Shown: positions 8,872 through 18,197 of the stretch, in pieces
Position numbering within the stretch: position 1 is the stretch's first letter
How the letters are laid out: every line of letters starts with the position of its first letter
Assembly (NCBI GenBank): GCA_001516025.1
Contig: LOEU01000025.1
Span: 111,923-175,922 of the forward strand
Direction of reading: 5' to 3'
Length of the DNA stretch: 64,000 nt
Origin: a bacterium BRH_c32
GTDB lineage: Bacteria > Bacteroidota > Ignavibacteria > Ignavibacteriales > Melioribacteraceae
Notes under the pieces: generated by a model
The model's input: the letters and a program-made list of their open reading frames with translations, nothing else
What the model was told of the DNA's origin: nothing
The model's database searches: none
Program-made: the position numbers and the translations under genes

Positions 8872-9963
8872 TTAAAATTCCTTTAGTGACAAAAGTTGTT
8901 CTCGGATTTTCTGATATCCGGGTTTAATTACATTATAAATATAGTGAAGTCTTTCTTTATAAGGAATGAAAGAAGATTTCATAGCGTTGATATTTAACTT
9001 CTCAATATCGTCTAAGTTAATTCCAAATGTATTGCTTGCAGTTAAATACTCATTTGTAAGAGTTGTATTGCTCATTAAACGATCATCAGTATTTAAGAAT
9101 ACTCTGAATTTCTCTTTATATAAAGAAATAAATGGATGATTTTCTAATTTATCAACGGCACCTGTATGGACGTTGCTTAAAAGATTAATCTCAAGTGGCA
9201 ATCGGGTGTCAAGTATATATTGAGCAAGTTCACCGAGTGCAATAATTTTCCCATTCGAATCATAGACAATATCTTCTCTTAATCTTGTAGCATGCCCGAT
9301 TCGGTGTGCTCCGCATAATTGAATTGCCTGCCAAATAGAATCTTTGCCGAATGCTTCGCCTGCATGGATTGTGATATTAAAATTCTCACGTTTTATGAAT
9401 TGAAATGCCTCCAAGTGTTTTTTGGGAGGATAACCACCTTCTTCACCTGCTAAATCGAACCCCACAACTCCATTTTTTCGAAAATTAACTGCAATTTCTG
9501 CAATTTCGAGAGTATTTTTCATATTTCGCATACCGCAAAGAATTAGTCCATAACCAACTCCGAATCTTTCTTTCCCTTTTTGAAGTCCGGATAGAACTGC
9601 TTTTACAATATCTTCATAGTAAAGCCCCTTTGACTGATGAAATACAGGTGCAAAGCGTGTTTCTACATAACAAACACCGTCTAAATACATATCTTCCATC
9701 ATTTCAAAAGCTGTGCGCTCGAGGGCTTCTTTAGTCTGCATCACTGCGATAGTATGTTCAAAGCCCTGTAAATATTCAACTAAATTTCCCTTATTAGCAC
9801 CACTAAAAAACCACTCAGCTAAATTTGCCGGGTCATTTGTGGGGAGTTTATTATATTTAATCTCCTTTGCTAATTCTATAATTGTAGAGGTTCGTAAGCC
9901 ACCATCAAGATGGTCGTGAAGCAATACTTTTGGTGCTTTTTGGATTATTTCTTCTTTTTTCAT
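8872..9963 (-). CDS. add: Adenosine deaminase
   Basis: The enzyme hydrolyses adenosine to inosine and ammonia in purine salvage. The zinc and catalytic set is complete: the HxH of LLHDHLDGGL near the N-terminus, HAGEAFG (His and Glu), RIGHATRL and NTDDRLM (Asp pair). Start ATG 9963 gives 363 residues. An in-frame TTG at 9981 would add six residues, but it overlaps the region just after a promoter -7 box, so the ATG is preferred. First gene of the add-unknown-hutU-serA operon. Confidence 0.94.
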   Translation of the reverse strand: MKKEEIIQKAPKVLLHDHLDGGLRTSTIIELAKEIKYNKLPTNDPANLAEWFFSGANKGNLVEYLQGFEHTIAVMQTKEALERTAFEMMEDMYLDGVCYVETRFAPVFHQSKGLYYEDIVKAVLSGLQKGKERFGVGYGLILCGMRNMKNTLEIAEIAVNFRKNGVVGFDLAGEEGGYPPKKHLEAFQFIKRENFNITIHAGEAFGKDSIWQAIQLCGAHRIGHATRLREDIVYDSNGKIIALGELAQYILDTRLPLEINLLSNVHTGAVDKLENHPFISLYKEKFRVFLNTDDRLMSNTTLTNEYLTASNTFGINLDDIEKLNINAMKSSFIPYKERLHYIYNVIKPGYQKIREQLLSLKEF

Positions 9964-9982
9964 AGTATACTTTTTTTTCAAA

Positions 9983-10013
9983 CAAAAATATCCTTTTTAA
10001 TTCTGATATTCAA
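9983..10013 (-). promoter_or_regulatory. Promoter of the add-hutU-serA operon
   Basis: On the minus strand, TTGAAT (10013-10008) is separated by 17 bases from TATTTTTG (9990-9983). This fits the Bacteroidota consensus TTG-spacer-TAnnTTTG. Transcription would begin about 10-15 bases before the add ATG at 9963. Confidence 0.55.
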
Positions 10014-10120
10014 TCAAAAGAGAATTAAAGATATTCAACTATAAAATGACCTTGATTAAAAGTAGTACAAATCGTTAAATTGCGATATTAATATCAAATT
10101 ATTATATCTAAGGAGTAGAA

Positions 10121-11281
10121 ATGAAACGCGTTTTAATTATTTTAAGCATAGTCTCGATGGGTTTGGGTTTTTCTGCCTTTCAATGTGCTTCTGCCGAATT
10201 AACCGGCGCTAAGTTATATATAAATCAAAAACAATATGACAAAGCAAAGGAATCATTATTAAAAGAAGTTGAAAAAAATCCAATGAGTGATGAAGGTTAT
10301 TATTTACTTGGGTTCTTATATGGTGAAGAAGGTAGTATTTTGAAAATGCTTGAGATGTACGATAAGTCACTTTCAATTAGCAAAAAATATGCTCAAGGAA
10401 TTAGCGACTCTAAAAAATATTATTGGGCAACAGGTTTTAATAAAGGTGTAAGTTATTTTAATAGTGCAACAAAAGCATCTACTCCTGATAGCCAGCTAGT
10501 ATTCTTTGATAAGGCAGTTAGACTATTTGATGGTGCTATTGCAGCACAACCTGATTCAGCGGCCACTTATGTTAATTTAGCTTATGCTTATCTAAATATG
10601 CAAAAGCCGGATTCAGCAATTGCTCCATTAGAGACAAGCCTTAAAAAAGAAAAAACCCCTGATGTTTATACAATGCTCGGCGAGCTTTATATGAATAAGG
10701 GTAATAAATTAATGGTTGATTATAAAAAATCACAAAATGTTTCTGACAGCACTAATGCTACTATATGGTTTAATAAATCAGTTACACTTCTTGAAGAAGG
10801 AAGAAAAAATTTCCCAGATGATTCAGAAATATTATTAAGATTATCAAATGCATATATTGCTGCCGATAAACTAGATGTAGCTATGGATGCTTTCAAAGCC
10901 GGTATTGAAAAAGATCCCGAAAATAAATATTATAGATATAATTATGGTGTGCTTTTATTAAATGCCAAAGATTTTGCCGGTGCTGAAACTCAATTTGCTA
11001 AAGCAGTTTCATTAGACCCTGAATATACTAATGCAATTTATAACCTTGCTGTTACTTATGTAAGATGGGGTACTCAGGTAAGAGAAGCTGCTGAAGCTGA
11101 AGGTAAGGAAGATGAATCATACAAAGAAAAATTTGAATTGGCTTTACCTCACATGGAAAAATATTTGGAAGCCAATCCTAAAGAACCCGCAGTTTGGGAA
11201 CTATTAGGTAAAATTTATGCAAATCTAGGTAAAGCTGATAAATCAAGAGACGCATTCCAAAAAGCAGATCAATACAGATAA
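10121..11281 (+). CDS. TPR-repeat envelope protein (possible lipoprotein)
   Basis: This 386-residue exported protein has a hydrophobic N-terminal segment (about 4-20) followed by SAFQCASAELT. Cys22 could be a relaxed lipobox cysteine, though Gln before it is not canonical. Tetratricopeptide repeats run through most of the rest, for example AKESLLKEVEKNPMSDEGYY, AAQPDSAATYVNLAYAYLNM and EAVSLDPEY-like units, ending at EPAVWELLGKIYANLGKADK. TPR proteins of this kind act as scaffolds in envelope assembly; no partner is evident. It is transcribed away from add and closed by a strong terminator. Confidence 0.8.
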   Translation: MKRVLIILSIVSMGLGFSAFQCASAELTGAKLYINQKQYDKAKESLLKEVEKNPMSDEGYYLLGFLYGEEGSILKMLEMYDKSLSISKKYAQGISDSKKYYWATGFNKGVSYFNSATKASTPDSQLVFFDKAVRLFDGAIAAQPDSAATYVNLAYAYLNMQKPDSAIAPLETSLKKEKTPDVYTMLGELYMNKGNKLMVDYKKSQNVSDSTNATIWFNKSVTLLEEGRKNFPDDSEILLRLSNAYIAADKLDVAMDAFKAGIEKDPENKYYRYNYGVLLLNAKDFAGAETQFAKAVSLDPEYTNAIYNLAVTYVRWGTQVREAAEAEGKEDESYKEKFELALPHMEKYLEANPKEPAVWELLGKIYANLGKADKSRDAFQKADQYR

Positions 11282-11301
11282 CAGTTTGAATTAAGAATTA
11301 T

Positions 11302-11335
11302 ACCCACAACTCTTTTAGGGTTGTGGGTTTTTTTA
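11302..11335 (+). terminator. Intrinsic terminator after the TPR gene
   Basis: A 9-bp stem, ACCCACAAC pairing with GTTGTGGGT around a nine-base loop, is followed by an uninterrupted T run. It begins 21 bases after the stop codon of the TPR gene. Confidence 0.9.
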
Positions 11336-11345
11336 TGGAGATAAA

Positions 11346-11672
11346 ATGAGTCAGAATAAAGAACAACAGCATCAAATTAATATTGAATTAGGCGAAAAAG
11401 AAGCAGAGGGAATCTATTCTAATCTTGCTATAATTACACATTCACCGGCTGAATTTGTTATCGATTTTACCCGTGTTGTTCCCGGAGTTCAAAAAGCAAA
11501 AGTATTATCAAGAATTATTACTACTCCACAACATGCTAAAATGCTAATGAAAGCTTTAAAAGAAAATATCGATAAGTTTGAATCACGTTTCGGTGAGATA
11601 AAAATTGAAGGTCAATCCGGTCCTCAATTTGGCTTTATTAGCAATGATAAGGGTAACGAAAAAATTAACTAA
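11346..11672 (+). CDS. DUF3467 family protein
   Basis: This is a small cytoplasmic protein of 108 residues. It matches the DUF3467 family, recognised from EAEGIYSNLAIITHSPAEFVIDF, RVVPGVQKAKVLSRIITTP and QHAKMLMKALKENIDKFE. The family is widespread in Bacteroidota and other phyla but has no established function. It follows a terminator by 10 bp and precedes the secreted-protein gene at 11738. Whether it is cotranscribed with the cyclase unit is unclear, since the gap to 11738 is 65 bp. Confidence 0.85.
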   Translation: MSQNKEQQHQINIELGEKEAEGIYSNLAIITHSPAEFVIDFTRVVPGVQKAKVLSRIITTPQHAKMLMKALKENIDKFESRFGEIKIEGQSGPQFGFISNDKGNEKIN

Positions 11673-11737
11673 TAATTCTTTTCTTGCCCTTTTTGCTATT
11701 ATTAGTTAGCTTGCTTATTAAACCCTTAGGAGCTATT

Positions 11738-12808
11738 ATGAAAAGGTTGGTTGCTTTTATCACCTTCTTCCTCTTAATATGTAATTTTTCTATTTTTTCG
11801 CAAAGTACTTCGATACAATTATATGTATTCGATACAAGCCAGTTAGATATATCCGCATTTTTATTTGATAATAACCTTACAAATCAACAAAGGATTTTGC
11901 AGGTTAATATTACACCTACCGGCAAGAAAGTGGTTGTCGAAGGTGTTATCTCATGGAAGGAAAATCTCAATTCTAACTTCGTAGAAGTGGCCACATTCAA
12001 AACCAATTCCTTTTTATCAAGAACATTTTTTAATGATGAAATTGGAAATTCCGAAATTCTATACGCAGAAAAGAATGCTAATTCTAATGTTGTCGATAGA
12101 ATTAGAATCCTAGGAAAACCAACCGGTCAAGTTGAGATCAAAATTCGTGTATTTGATGAAAAAAATACTTTTTTAGATGATACTTATGAAACACTAACAT
12201 TTGAAAATCCATCTCAGACAATTGAAATCACCTCTCCATTTTCAGGCGATGAATTAAATCCTCTTAATTTTCAAATTGCATGGAGCGAAGTTCAAGGTGC
12301 AGAATACTATCTCGTTAAAGCAAGCTATAAGATAGATGCCAATCAATCTAATGAAGCTGCATTAAATTCAGGTACTCCGGTAATTAATAATTTTAATGCC
12401 GGTACTCGATTAACTATAGGCACATCTGAACCAAACGTGCTACAAAGAGAACTTCTGGAAGGGAGTCGATTGGTAATTCAAGTTACAGCTCATATTAGTG
12501 GTGTCGGAGGTGGTAGTAATATTTACAGCAAAATTATTCCTGTTACAATTCAATCATTAACAAATGGTATGGGTGGCAATTCCGAAAATAATGTTTTAAG
12601 TGAGATTGATGGTTTTATTAATAAGATGATTGATATCCTTCCAAATCCAATTATTAATGACCTCAGAAATTCGATTAAAGAAAATTCAACACTCAATTTT
12701 CAGGTGGAAGATGAGGATGGAAATAGCAAAACATTATTAGAAGCTGCCGATTTTATCAGGCAATTGAAAAGAGATGGAAAAATTATTTCTGTAAAATATT
12801 TAAAGTAG
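11738..12808 (+). CDS. Secreted protein with fibronectin/Ig-like segment, cyclase-operon gene 1
   Basis: This exported protein of 356 residues has a clear signal peptide (about 1-22, ending IFSQ). The segment around ITSPFSGDELNPLNFQIAWSEVQGAEYYLVKAS resembles the start of a fibronectin type III-like or carbohydrate-binding beta-sandwich. I cannot assign a family. Start ATG 11738 is preferred over an upstream in-frame start (11684), because TTAGGAG lies seven bases before it and the signal peptide then begins correctly. It is followed after 10 bp by the FecR-domain gene, so it probably works with that envelope module. Confidence 0.8.
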   Translation: MKRLVAFITFFLLICNFSIFSQSTSIQLYVFDTSQLDISAFLFDNNLTNQQRILQVNITPTGKKVVVEGVISWKENLNSNFVEVATFKTNSFLSRTFFNDEIGNSEILYAEKNANSNVVDRIRILGKPTGQVEIKIRVFDEKNTFLDDTYETLTFENPSQTIEITSPFSGDELNPLNFQIAWSEVQGAEYYLVKASYKIDANQSNEAALNSGTPVINNFNAGTRLTIGTSEPNVLQRELLEGSRLVIQVTAHISGVGGGSNIYSKIIPVTIQSLTNGMGGNSENNVLSEIDGFINKMIDILPNPIINDLRNSIKENSTLNFQVEDEDGNSKTLLEAADFIRQLKRDGKIISVKYLK

Positions 12809-12818
12809 GGGCGTAATT

Positions 12819-13511
12819 ATGAAAAAGTTTTTAATCTTATTTATTACTTTTGTCATTATCATTCCTCTTTCAATATCCAAAGGGGAAAGACCTAAAGACC
12901 CAATTGCGATCGCTAAGAAAGTAATTAAAGAAGTTACTTTTAAAGATGGAGCGGAAAAGGATTCTTGGAATAATCTCAAAGCAAGCCAAACTCTTTTAGC
13001 AGAATCAGAAGTAAAAACCGGAACCAAATCCCTGGCAGCTATATTATTTACTGATGGCTCCGGGACAATAACTGTTCGTGAAAATTCCCATCTTTTTATT
13101 TATGGGGATAAAGGTGATAAAAAAATTAATAATAAAAATTCTTTCCTTGAAAAAGGTGTAATCGGATTTAAAGTAACAAAGCAAAAAGATGATGCATTCT
13201 TAATCTCTACCCCCACAGCAGTCGCATCCATTCGTGGTTCAAGCGGATTCGTTGAGTTTGATGAAGATAGTACATTTGTGTTCCATTTAAATGATGGTTC
13301 AGCTTCTGTTAAGTTACTTATCGGTGATAAAACCGAACAAGAAGTTGGTGAAGGTTATACTGTTGTAGTTCTGTCTGATGGACAAATTGTTTATAGAGCC
13401 GCAACTACGGAAGATCAGTCTATCTTTAATGATGCAATGAACTTGAATAATAGCAAAAAGCTATTTATTAATACTCCTGATGGTAAAGTAGAAATAGAAT
13501 ATACTGAATAA
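12819..13511 (+). CDS. FecR-domain periplasmic protein, cyclase-operon gene 2
   Basis: This 230-residue exported protein has a signal peptide (about 1-20). Its FecR-type beta domain spans roughly 45-190, with VKTGTKSLAAILFTDGSGTI, ISTPTAVASIRGSSGFVEF and VGEGYTVVVLSDG. The STPTAVASIRGS-type core is the usual hallmark. There is no anti-sigma N-terminal helix or transmembrane segment, so this is the stand-alone periplasmic type, not a FecR sigma regulator. FecR-domain proteins of this kind often sit next to CHASE2 cyclases, as here. It may present an envelope signal to the CHASE2 sensor; that is inference. Confidence 0.85.
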   Translation: MKKFLILFITFVIIIPLSISKGERPKDPIAIAKKVIKEVTFKDGAEKDSWNNLKASQTLLAESEVKTGTKSLAAILFTDGSGTITVRENSHLFIYGDKGDKKINNKNSFLEKGVIGFKVTKQKDDAFLISTPTAVASIRGSSGFVEFDEDSTFVFHLNDGSASVKLLIGDKTEQEVGEGYTVVVLSDGQIVYRAATTEDQSIFNDAMNLNNSKKLFINTPDGKVEIEYTE

Positions 13512-13549
13512 ATCCACATTAACTAACTATAGATTAAAGGGATTGTATT

Positions 13550-15949
13550 ATGTTACTTAAGTTTATGAAAATATTATTAATGGCGAGTTTAGTTTTTATA
13601 ATCTTCGTTGGGAATAATTTTGCACAAGTTAATGATTATATTTCCAATGTAACCCATTCTCCTCAGAGAGAAGGATTGCCAATTCATATTAAAGCCGATT
13701 TAAGAAACTCAACTTCAATAAGTGAATTAACTCTTTCATATCGATCATTCGGAATGACAGAATATATAAAATCAGAAATGGTTATTCTATCTGACCGAGC
13801 CCAAGCTACAATACCAAGTGATAGAGTGAAAGCTCCTTTTATTGAGTATTATATTATAATTTCTTTAGCTAATGGTAATGTAACATATTACCCGGCAGAA
13901 TTTTCTGAAAATGAGACTCCTATACAAATTTCAATTGAAGCACCTTCTCCAAAGGATTCTGAAATAATTATTCTTACACCCGAAAAAGGAGAGAGAGTTA
14001 ATGAAAAAGATTTTTTTGTTACAGTCTCTTTAATTGGTGTCCCTGATAATGTTAATCCAAAAGAAACAAAATTATTTATAGGAGATGTGGATGTTTCAGA
14101 TTACATAATGGTTGCAGGGGATTTGATAATTTTTAGCGGAGAGAATAATTCCGGATTAATTCCAAACGGAATTAATTCGATTAGAGCAGAAGTCTATGAT
14201 TCGAGTGGAGCATTATATCATTCTGTTCAAAGCCAATTTGAATTGGTTTCAAGTCAAATTGCTGAAGAGGAACTTTCTCAATTCAATTATACCGGAAATA
14301 TAAAAGGTGAATTAAGAAACGAGAACTATAATAGTAACTCAATTTTCTATAATAATCTAATGGCTAGTTTTAATGGCAGTTTCAAAGATTGGACTACCAA
14401 TGCAATGATTTATCTTTCTTCAGAGGAGAAAAAATATTTGCAACCAGTGAACCGATTTTCTTTTAGCATGGAAAAAGAAGAACGATTTAGCTTGCAAGCA
14501 GGAGATACTTATCCTCGATTTCCAAATCTAATTCTTGATGGAAAAAGAGTAAGGGGAATTAATGGTACGTTAAATTTTGGTGTCTTTAATATTCAAGCGA
14601 GTGCCGGAGAAACTTTAAGAAAGATTGAAGGGAAACTTATAAATACTTATTCTTCTAAAGATGCTCCATTAGAATCTAATGTTATTAGAATCGATTCGAT
14701 GAAGTATTCAAATCCATTCGGCAGAGTCGATCTAGGAACATTTAAAAGAAATTTAGTGGCAATCAGACCTTCATTTGGATCAAGAGAAAATTTTGAACTT
14801 GGATTTTCTTATCTCCATTCTAAAGATGAAACTGGTTCTATTGAGTTCGGAGCTCGTCCTCAAGAAAATCTTGTTTTTGGTTCTGATCTCTTTGTCGGTA
14901 TCGATAATCAAAGAATTGTTTTATCGGGCGAAGCAGCCTTTAGTTTAATTAATAAAGATATTTCGGGCGGTTCACTCACTGATACACAAATTGATTCAAT
15001 TTTCGGTACCGGTAGTTTTATAGATATCGATCCTAGTGACGTGAAAAAAGTTAAAGATTATTTAGGTAAGTTTATTACGATTAATCAATATATCGGACCA
15101 TTGAACCCACAGAAATTTTCTTCTCTTGCAGCAGAAGGGGCTCTTTCTCTAAATTATTTTAATAATAATCTAAGGCTATCATATATTTATAGAGGTAACG
15201 AATTTCAGTCTTTTGGTCAGAATTTCTTAAGAACAGACGTAAAAGGTTTTAATTTTTCCGATAGGATAAGATTAATGGAGAATCAACTTTTTGTTTCATT
15301 AGGTTTTGAATTACTTAGTGATAATTTACAAAATACTAAAATTGCTACAACTGATTATTCTACATTCAGTTCATCAGTTTCTTATTACCCTCGTTTTAAT
15401 TTCCCATCGATTACAGTAGGGTATAACCGATATGATAATAATAATGGACTTAGTCTAATTGATCCTATTTTCGGAAAGTATGCGATAGATGATATATTAA
15501 ATCGGTTCACTTTGAATTTTGGTTATAGATTTATTTTGGAAGTACCCCATTCTGCTAATCTTAGTTTCTCCACTTCAAGCAGAGATGATAATGGGTACTC
15601 TAATACAGACGCAAGTTACAACAGTGTAAATTTGCAGGTCAATAGTACATGGACTTCTGACTTATCATCAATTTTTAATGCTTCATATTATTCAAGCGAA
15701 ATTGGTCTCAAAGAGCTTGATTTCTTCTCAATTTCTATGGGGGGAAAATATTTATTATTAGAGAACAAATTACAATTATCGGCAGTATTCAGCCCTACCT
15801 TTGGTGATATTGAACGTCAGGCATTTGACTTAATTGCAAGCTACAATGTCATGAAGAATTTAGATTTGATTTTGCAGGCACGTTACTATAGAATACCCGG
15901 AAGAAGCAATAGCTCGATTATAGGTATAACTGCTCAATTTAATATATAA
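13550..15949 (+). CDS. Putative outer-membrane beta-barrel with N-terminal Ig-like domains, cyclase-operon gene 3
   Basis: This 799-residue exported protein has a signal peptide (about 1-25, ending NNFAQ). The N-terminal 250 residues look like one or two Ig-like beta domains (NVTHSPQREGLPIHIKADL; ITPEKGERVNEKDFFVTVS). The remaining 550 residues show alternating hydrophobic and polar strands ending in aromatic residues (for example LSLNYFNNNLRLSYIYRG) and finish with IIGITAQFNI, typical of an outer-membrane barrel. No TonB box or plug domain is visible. It lies 4 bp upstream of the cyclase gene, so the two are tightly coupled. Confidence 0.75.
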   Translation: MLLKFMKILLMASLVFIIFVGNNFAQVNDYISNVTHSPQREGLPIHIKADLRNSTSISELTLSYRSFGMTEYIKSEMVILSDRAQATIPSDRVKAPFIEYYIIISLANGNVTYYPAEFSENETPIQISIEAPSPKDSEIIILTPEKGERVNEKDFFVTVSLIGVPDNVNPKETKLFIGDVDVSDYIMVAGDLIIFSGENNSGLIPNGINSIRAEVYDSSGALYHSVQSQFELVSSQIAEEELSQFNYTGNIKGELRNENYNSNSIFYNNLMASFNGSFKDWTTNAMIYLSSEEKKYLQPVNRFSFSMEKEERFSLQAGDTYPRFPNLILDGKRVRGINGTLNFGVFNIQASAGETLRKIEGKLINTYSSKDAPLESNVIRIDSMKYSNPFGRVDLGTFKRNLVAIRPSFGSRENFELGFSYLHSKDETGSIEFGARPQENLVFGSDLFVGIDNQRIVLSGEAAFSLINKDISGGSLTDTQIDSIFGTGSFIDIDPSDVKKVKDYLGKFITINQYIGPLNPQKFSSLAAEGALSLNYFNNNLRLSYIYRGNEFQSFGQNFLRTDVKGFNFSDRIRLMENQLFVSLGFELLSDNLQNTKIATTDYSTFSSSVSYYPRFNFPSITVGYNRYDNNNGLSLIDPIFGKYAIDDILNRFTLNFGYRFILEVPHSANLSFSTSSRDDNGYSNTDASYNSVNLQVNSTWTSDLSSIFNASYYSSEIGLKELDFFSISMGGKYLLLENKLQLSAVFSPTFGDIERQAFDLIASYNVMKNLDLILQARYYRIPGRSNSSIIGITAQFNI

Positions 15950-15953
15950 TTTA

Positions 15954-18197
15954 ATGAATATATTTTTTAAAAAATTCATTTCTCAAAAAGGAACTAAGTT
16001 TACTTTAGCTCTACTTTCTTTTTTATTGGTACTGCTGATTACTCAAGGTTATCTTTTCCAATTATCATTTATAAAAGACGTAGAATTAAATATTATTGAT
16101 AAAAGGTTTGAATTAAGAGGGAAAAGGGGAATTGAAAATCCAAAAGTAGTAATAATAGAAATTGAAAAAGATTCCTATACTCAAATTCCCGCTCCCTATA
16201 ATGCATGGCCCTGGCCCCGTTTTCTTTATGCAAATTTAATTAAAAATCTATCTGAAGCCGGTGCTAAAGTAATCGGTATCGATATTTTAATGTCGGAAGG
16301 TGATAGGTTTGATCCTGCAAATGATTCTTTATTCTTAAATGCGATTACTAAATATAATAACGTTGTGCTTGCCGGTAAACTTGATTATGAAAAACAAAAT
16401 TTGCTTTTGGATTTGGAATCGGGTTTTTGGACTAGTAGAAGCAGCAAAGATAGAACACAAATAATTTCTTATGATAGTGCAACGGGATTAATAAAAGAAA
16501 ATTTCCAAAATATTTTTTATCATCCCGAATTTCAAATCGGAATAGTAAACCTAATTAGCGATAACGATCAGGTCTATAGAAAATATAAGCCATATTTTGA
16601 GGACCGATATGAACTTAATAATTCATTCTTAGTTCCTTCATTCAGTTTCGCTGTCTTGAATAAATACTTTAATAAAACACCGAATTATGTAGCACAAAAT
16701 AATTATAATTCTTTTTCTTATGATTCAATAAATATTCCGCTATTTGGAAAGTCCGATATTATTCTTAATTACTATTCCGGTTTAAGAAGTTTTCCATATT
16801 ATAAATTTTTTGAAATCATTGATGACAGCAGTTTCAATACGAAAGATGAAATCTATTACGAAAGCGAATTAAACAATTGGGAGATGATTAAAGATGAAGG
16901 AATATTTAAAGATAAAATTGTTCTTATTGGTTCTACTATGCCTGAAGATAGAGATATATTTGCAACTTCTTTTTCGCCTACCGGTAAACAGGGAGATAAT
17001 TTTCAATATGGAGTAGAAATTCATGCAACGATGATTCAAAATGTTCTTGATAAAGATTTTATTTATGCAGAATCTGCTGTATCTGAATTTATTATTCTTT
17101 TATTGATCACGATTATTTCCTTTTATTTAATTACATTCACAAAAAAAATCAAAATACGATTTACTTTTGCCATTGAATTTATTTCTATTGTAATAGTTCT
17201 TTTGCTTATCTACTCCTTCTATCTTGTATCGATAATTCTATTCGCAAAATATAATTTATTAGTAAATGTAGTTAGCCCATCTTTAGCGCTTTTGTTCTCA
17301 TATATTACGGCTACATCATATAATTTTATTTCAGAAAGAAAACAGAAAAATTTGATAAAGGGGATGTTCGGGCAGTATGTTTCTGAAAATTTTGTAAATG
17401 AATTAATATCAGATCCGGCGAAACTTAAATTGGGCGGCGAAAGAAAGGAACTTTCAATATTATTTAGTGATATTGAGGGCTTCACTTCAATCTCTGAATC
17501 AAAAAGACCGGAAGAATTGGTTTCCTTTATAAATGAATATTTATCTAAGATGACTGAAATAGTGTTGTCAAATCAAGGAACATTGGATAAATATATAGGT
17601 GATGCGGTAATGGCATTTTGGGGGGCTCCAATTGAATTAAAGAATCATGCCTTTAATGCTTGTTCCACAGCTCTTCAAATGCAAAAAAAAATAATTGAAA
17701 TAAATAACCTTTCTGTAAGAATTGGAATTAATTCGGGAAATGTAATAGTTGGTAATATTGGTGGCTCTAAAAGGTTCGATTATACTGTAATGGGGGATAA
17801 TGTTAATCTTGCTTCACGTTTAGAATCAGTAAATAAAATTTATTCCACACATATTCTAATAGGTGAAAATACTCAAAAACTTATTAAAGATGATTTTATT
17901 ATAAGAGAATTGGATTCTATAAAAGTTAAAGGTAAAGAGAATACAACTAATATTTATGAATTAATTTCTACAAAAGAAGATGTAGAACCTGAAATAATTT
18001 CATTGATAGATAAATATTCAAAGGCACTTGCACTCTATCGAAATCAAAAATTTGCAGAGGCAATTATTATTTTTAATGAATGCAGTGATGAATATTCCGA
18101 TAAAGCTTCGGAAGTGTTTATTGAACGTTGCGAATATTTTACTGTAAACAAACCGAGTGAAAATTGGGATGGAGTTTTTGTTCTTAAGAATAAATAA
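15954..18197 (+). CDS. CHASE2-domain class III adenylate cyclase
   Basis: This membrane sensor of 747 residues probably makes cAMP from ATP. One N-terminal membrane segment (about 17-36) is followed by a periplasmic CHASE2 domain (about 40-370, with DKRFELRGKRG, IDILMSEGDRF and FKDKIVLIGSTM). Two to three membrane helices follow (about 378-450), then a cytoplasmic class III cyclase domain (about 490-665). Catalytic features are present: FSDIEGFTS and DKYIGDAVMAFWG (metal aspartates, substrate lysine), YTVMGDNVNLASRLE (Thr of class IIIb, plus Asn and Arg). A helical TPR-like tail ends the protein. The stop codon directly abuts the convergent lptG-type gene. Confidence 0.93.
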   Translation: MNIFFKKFISQKGTKFTLALLSFLLVLLITQGYLFQLSFIKDVELNIIDKRFELRGKRGIENPKVVIIEIEKDSYTQIPAPYNAWPWPRFLYANLIKNLSEAGAKVIGIDILMSEGDRFDPANDSLFLNAITKYNNVVLAGKLDYEKQNLLLDLESGFWTSRSSKDRTQIISYDSATGLIKENFQNIFYHPEFQIGIVNLISDNDQVYRKYKPYFEDRYELNNSFLVPSFSFAVLNKYFNKTPNYVAQNNYNSFSYDSINIPLFGKSDIILNYYSGLRSFPYYKFFEIIDDSSFNTKDEIYYESELNNWEMIKDEGIFKDKIVLIGSTMPEDRDIFATSFSPTGKQGDNFQYGVEIHATMIQNVLDKDFIYAESAVSEFIILLLITIISFYLITFTKKIKIRFTFAIEFISIVIVLLLIYSFYLVSIILFAKYNLLVNVVSPSLALLFSYITATSYNFISERKQKNLIKGMFGQYVSENFVNELISDPAKLKLGGERKELSILFSDIEGFTSISESKRPEELVSFINEYLSKMTEIVLSNQGTLDKYIGDAVMAFWGAPIELKNHAFNACSTALQMQKKIIEINNLSVRIGINSGNVIVGNIGGSKRFDYTVMGDNVNLASRLESVNKIYSTHILIGENTQKLIKDDFIIRELDSIKVKGKENTTNIYELISTKEDVEPEIISLIDKYSKALALYRNQKFAEAIIIFNECSDEYSDKASEVFIERCEYFTVNKPSENWDGVFVLKNK

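Noticed and set aside
10052..10082. TTGATT with TAAATTG 18 bases on, as promoter of the TPR gene
   Set aside because: The -7 box lacks one T of TAnnTTTG and the fit is poor; too weak to list as a feature.
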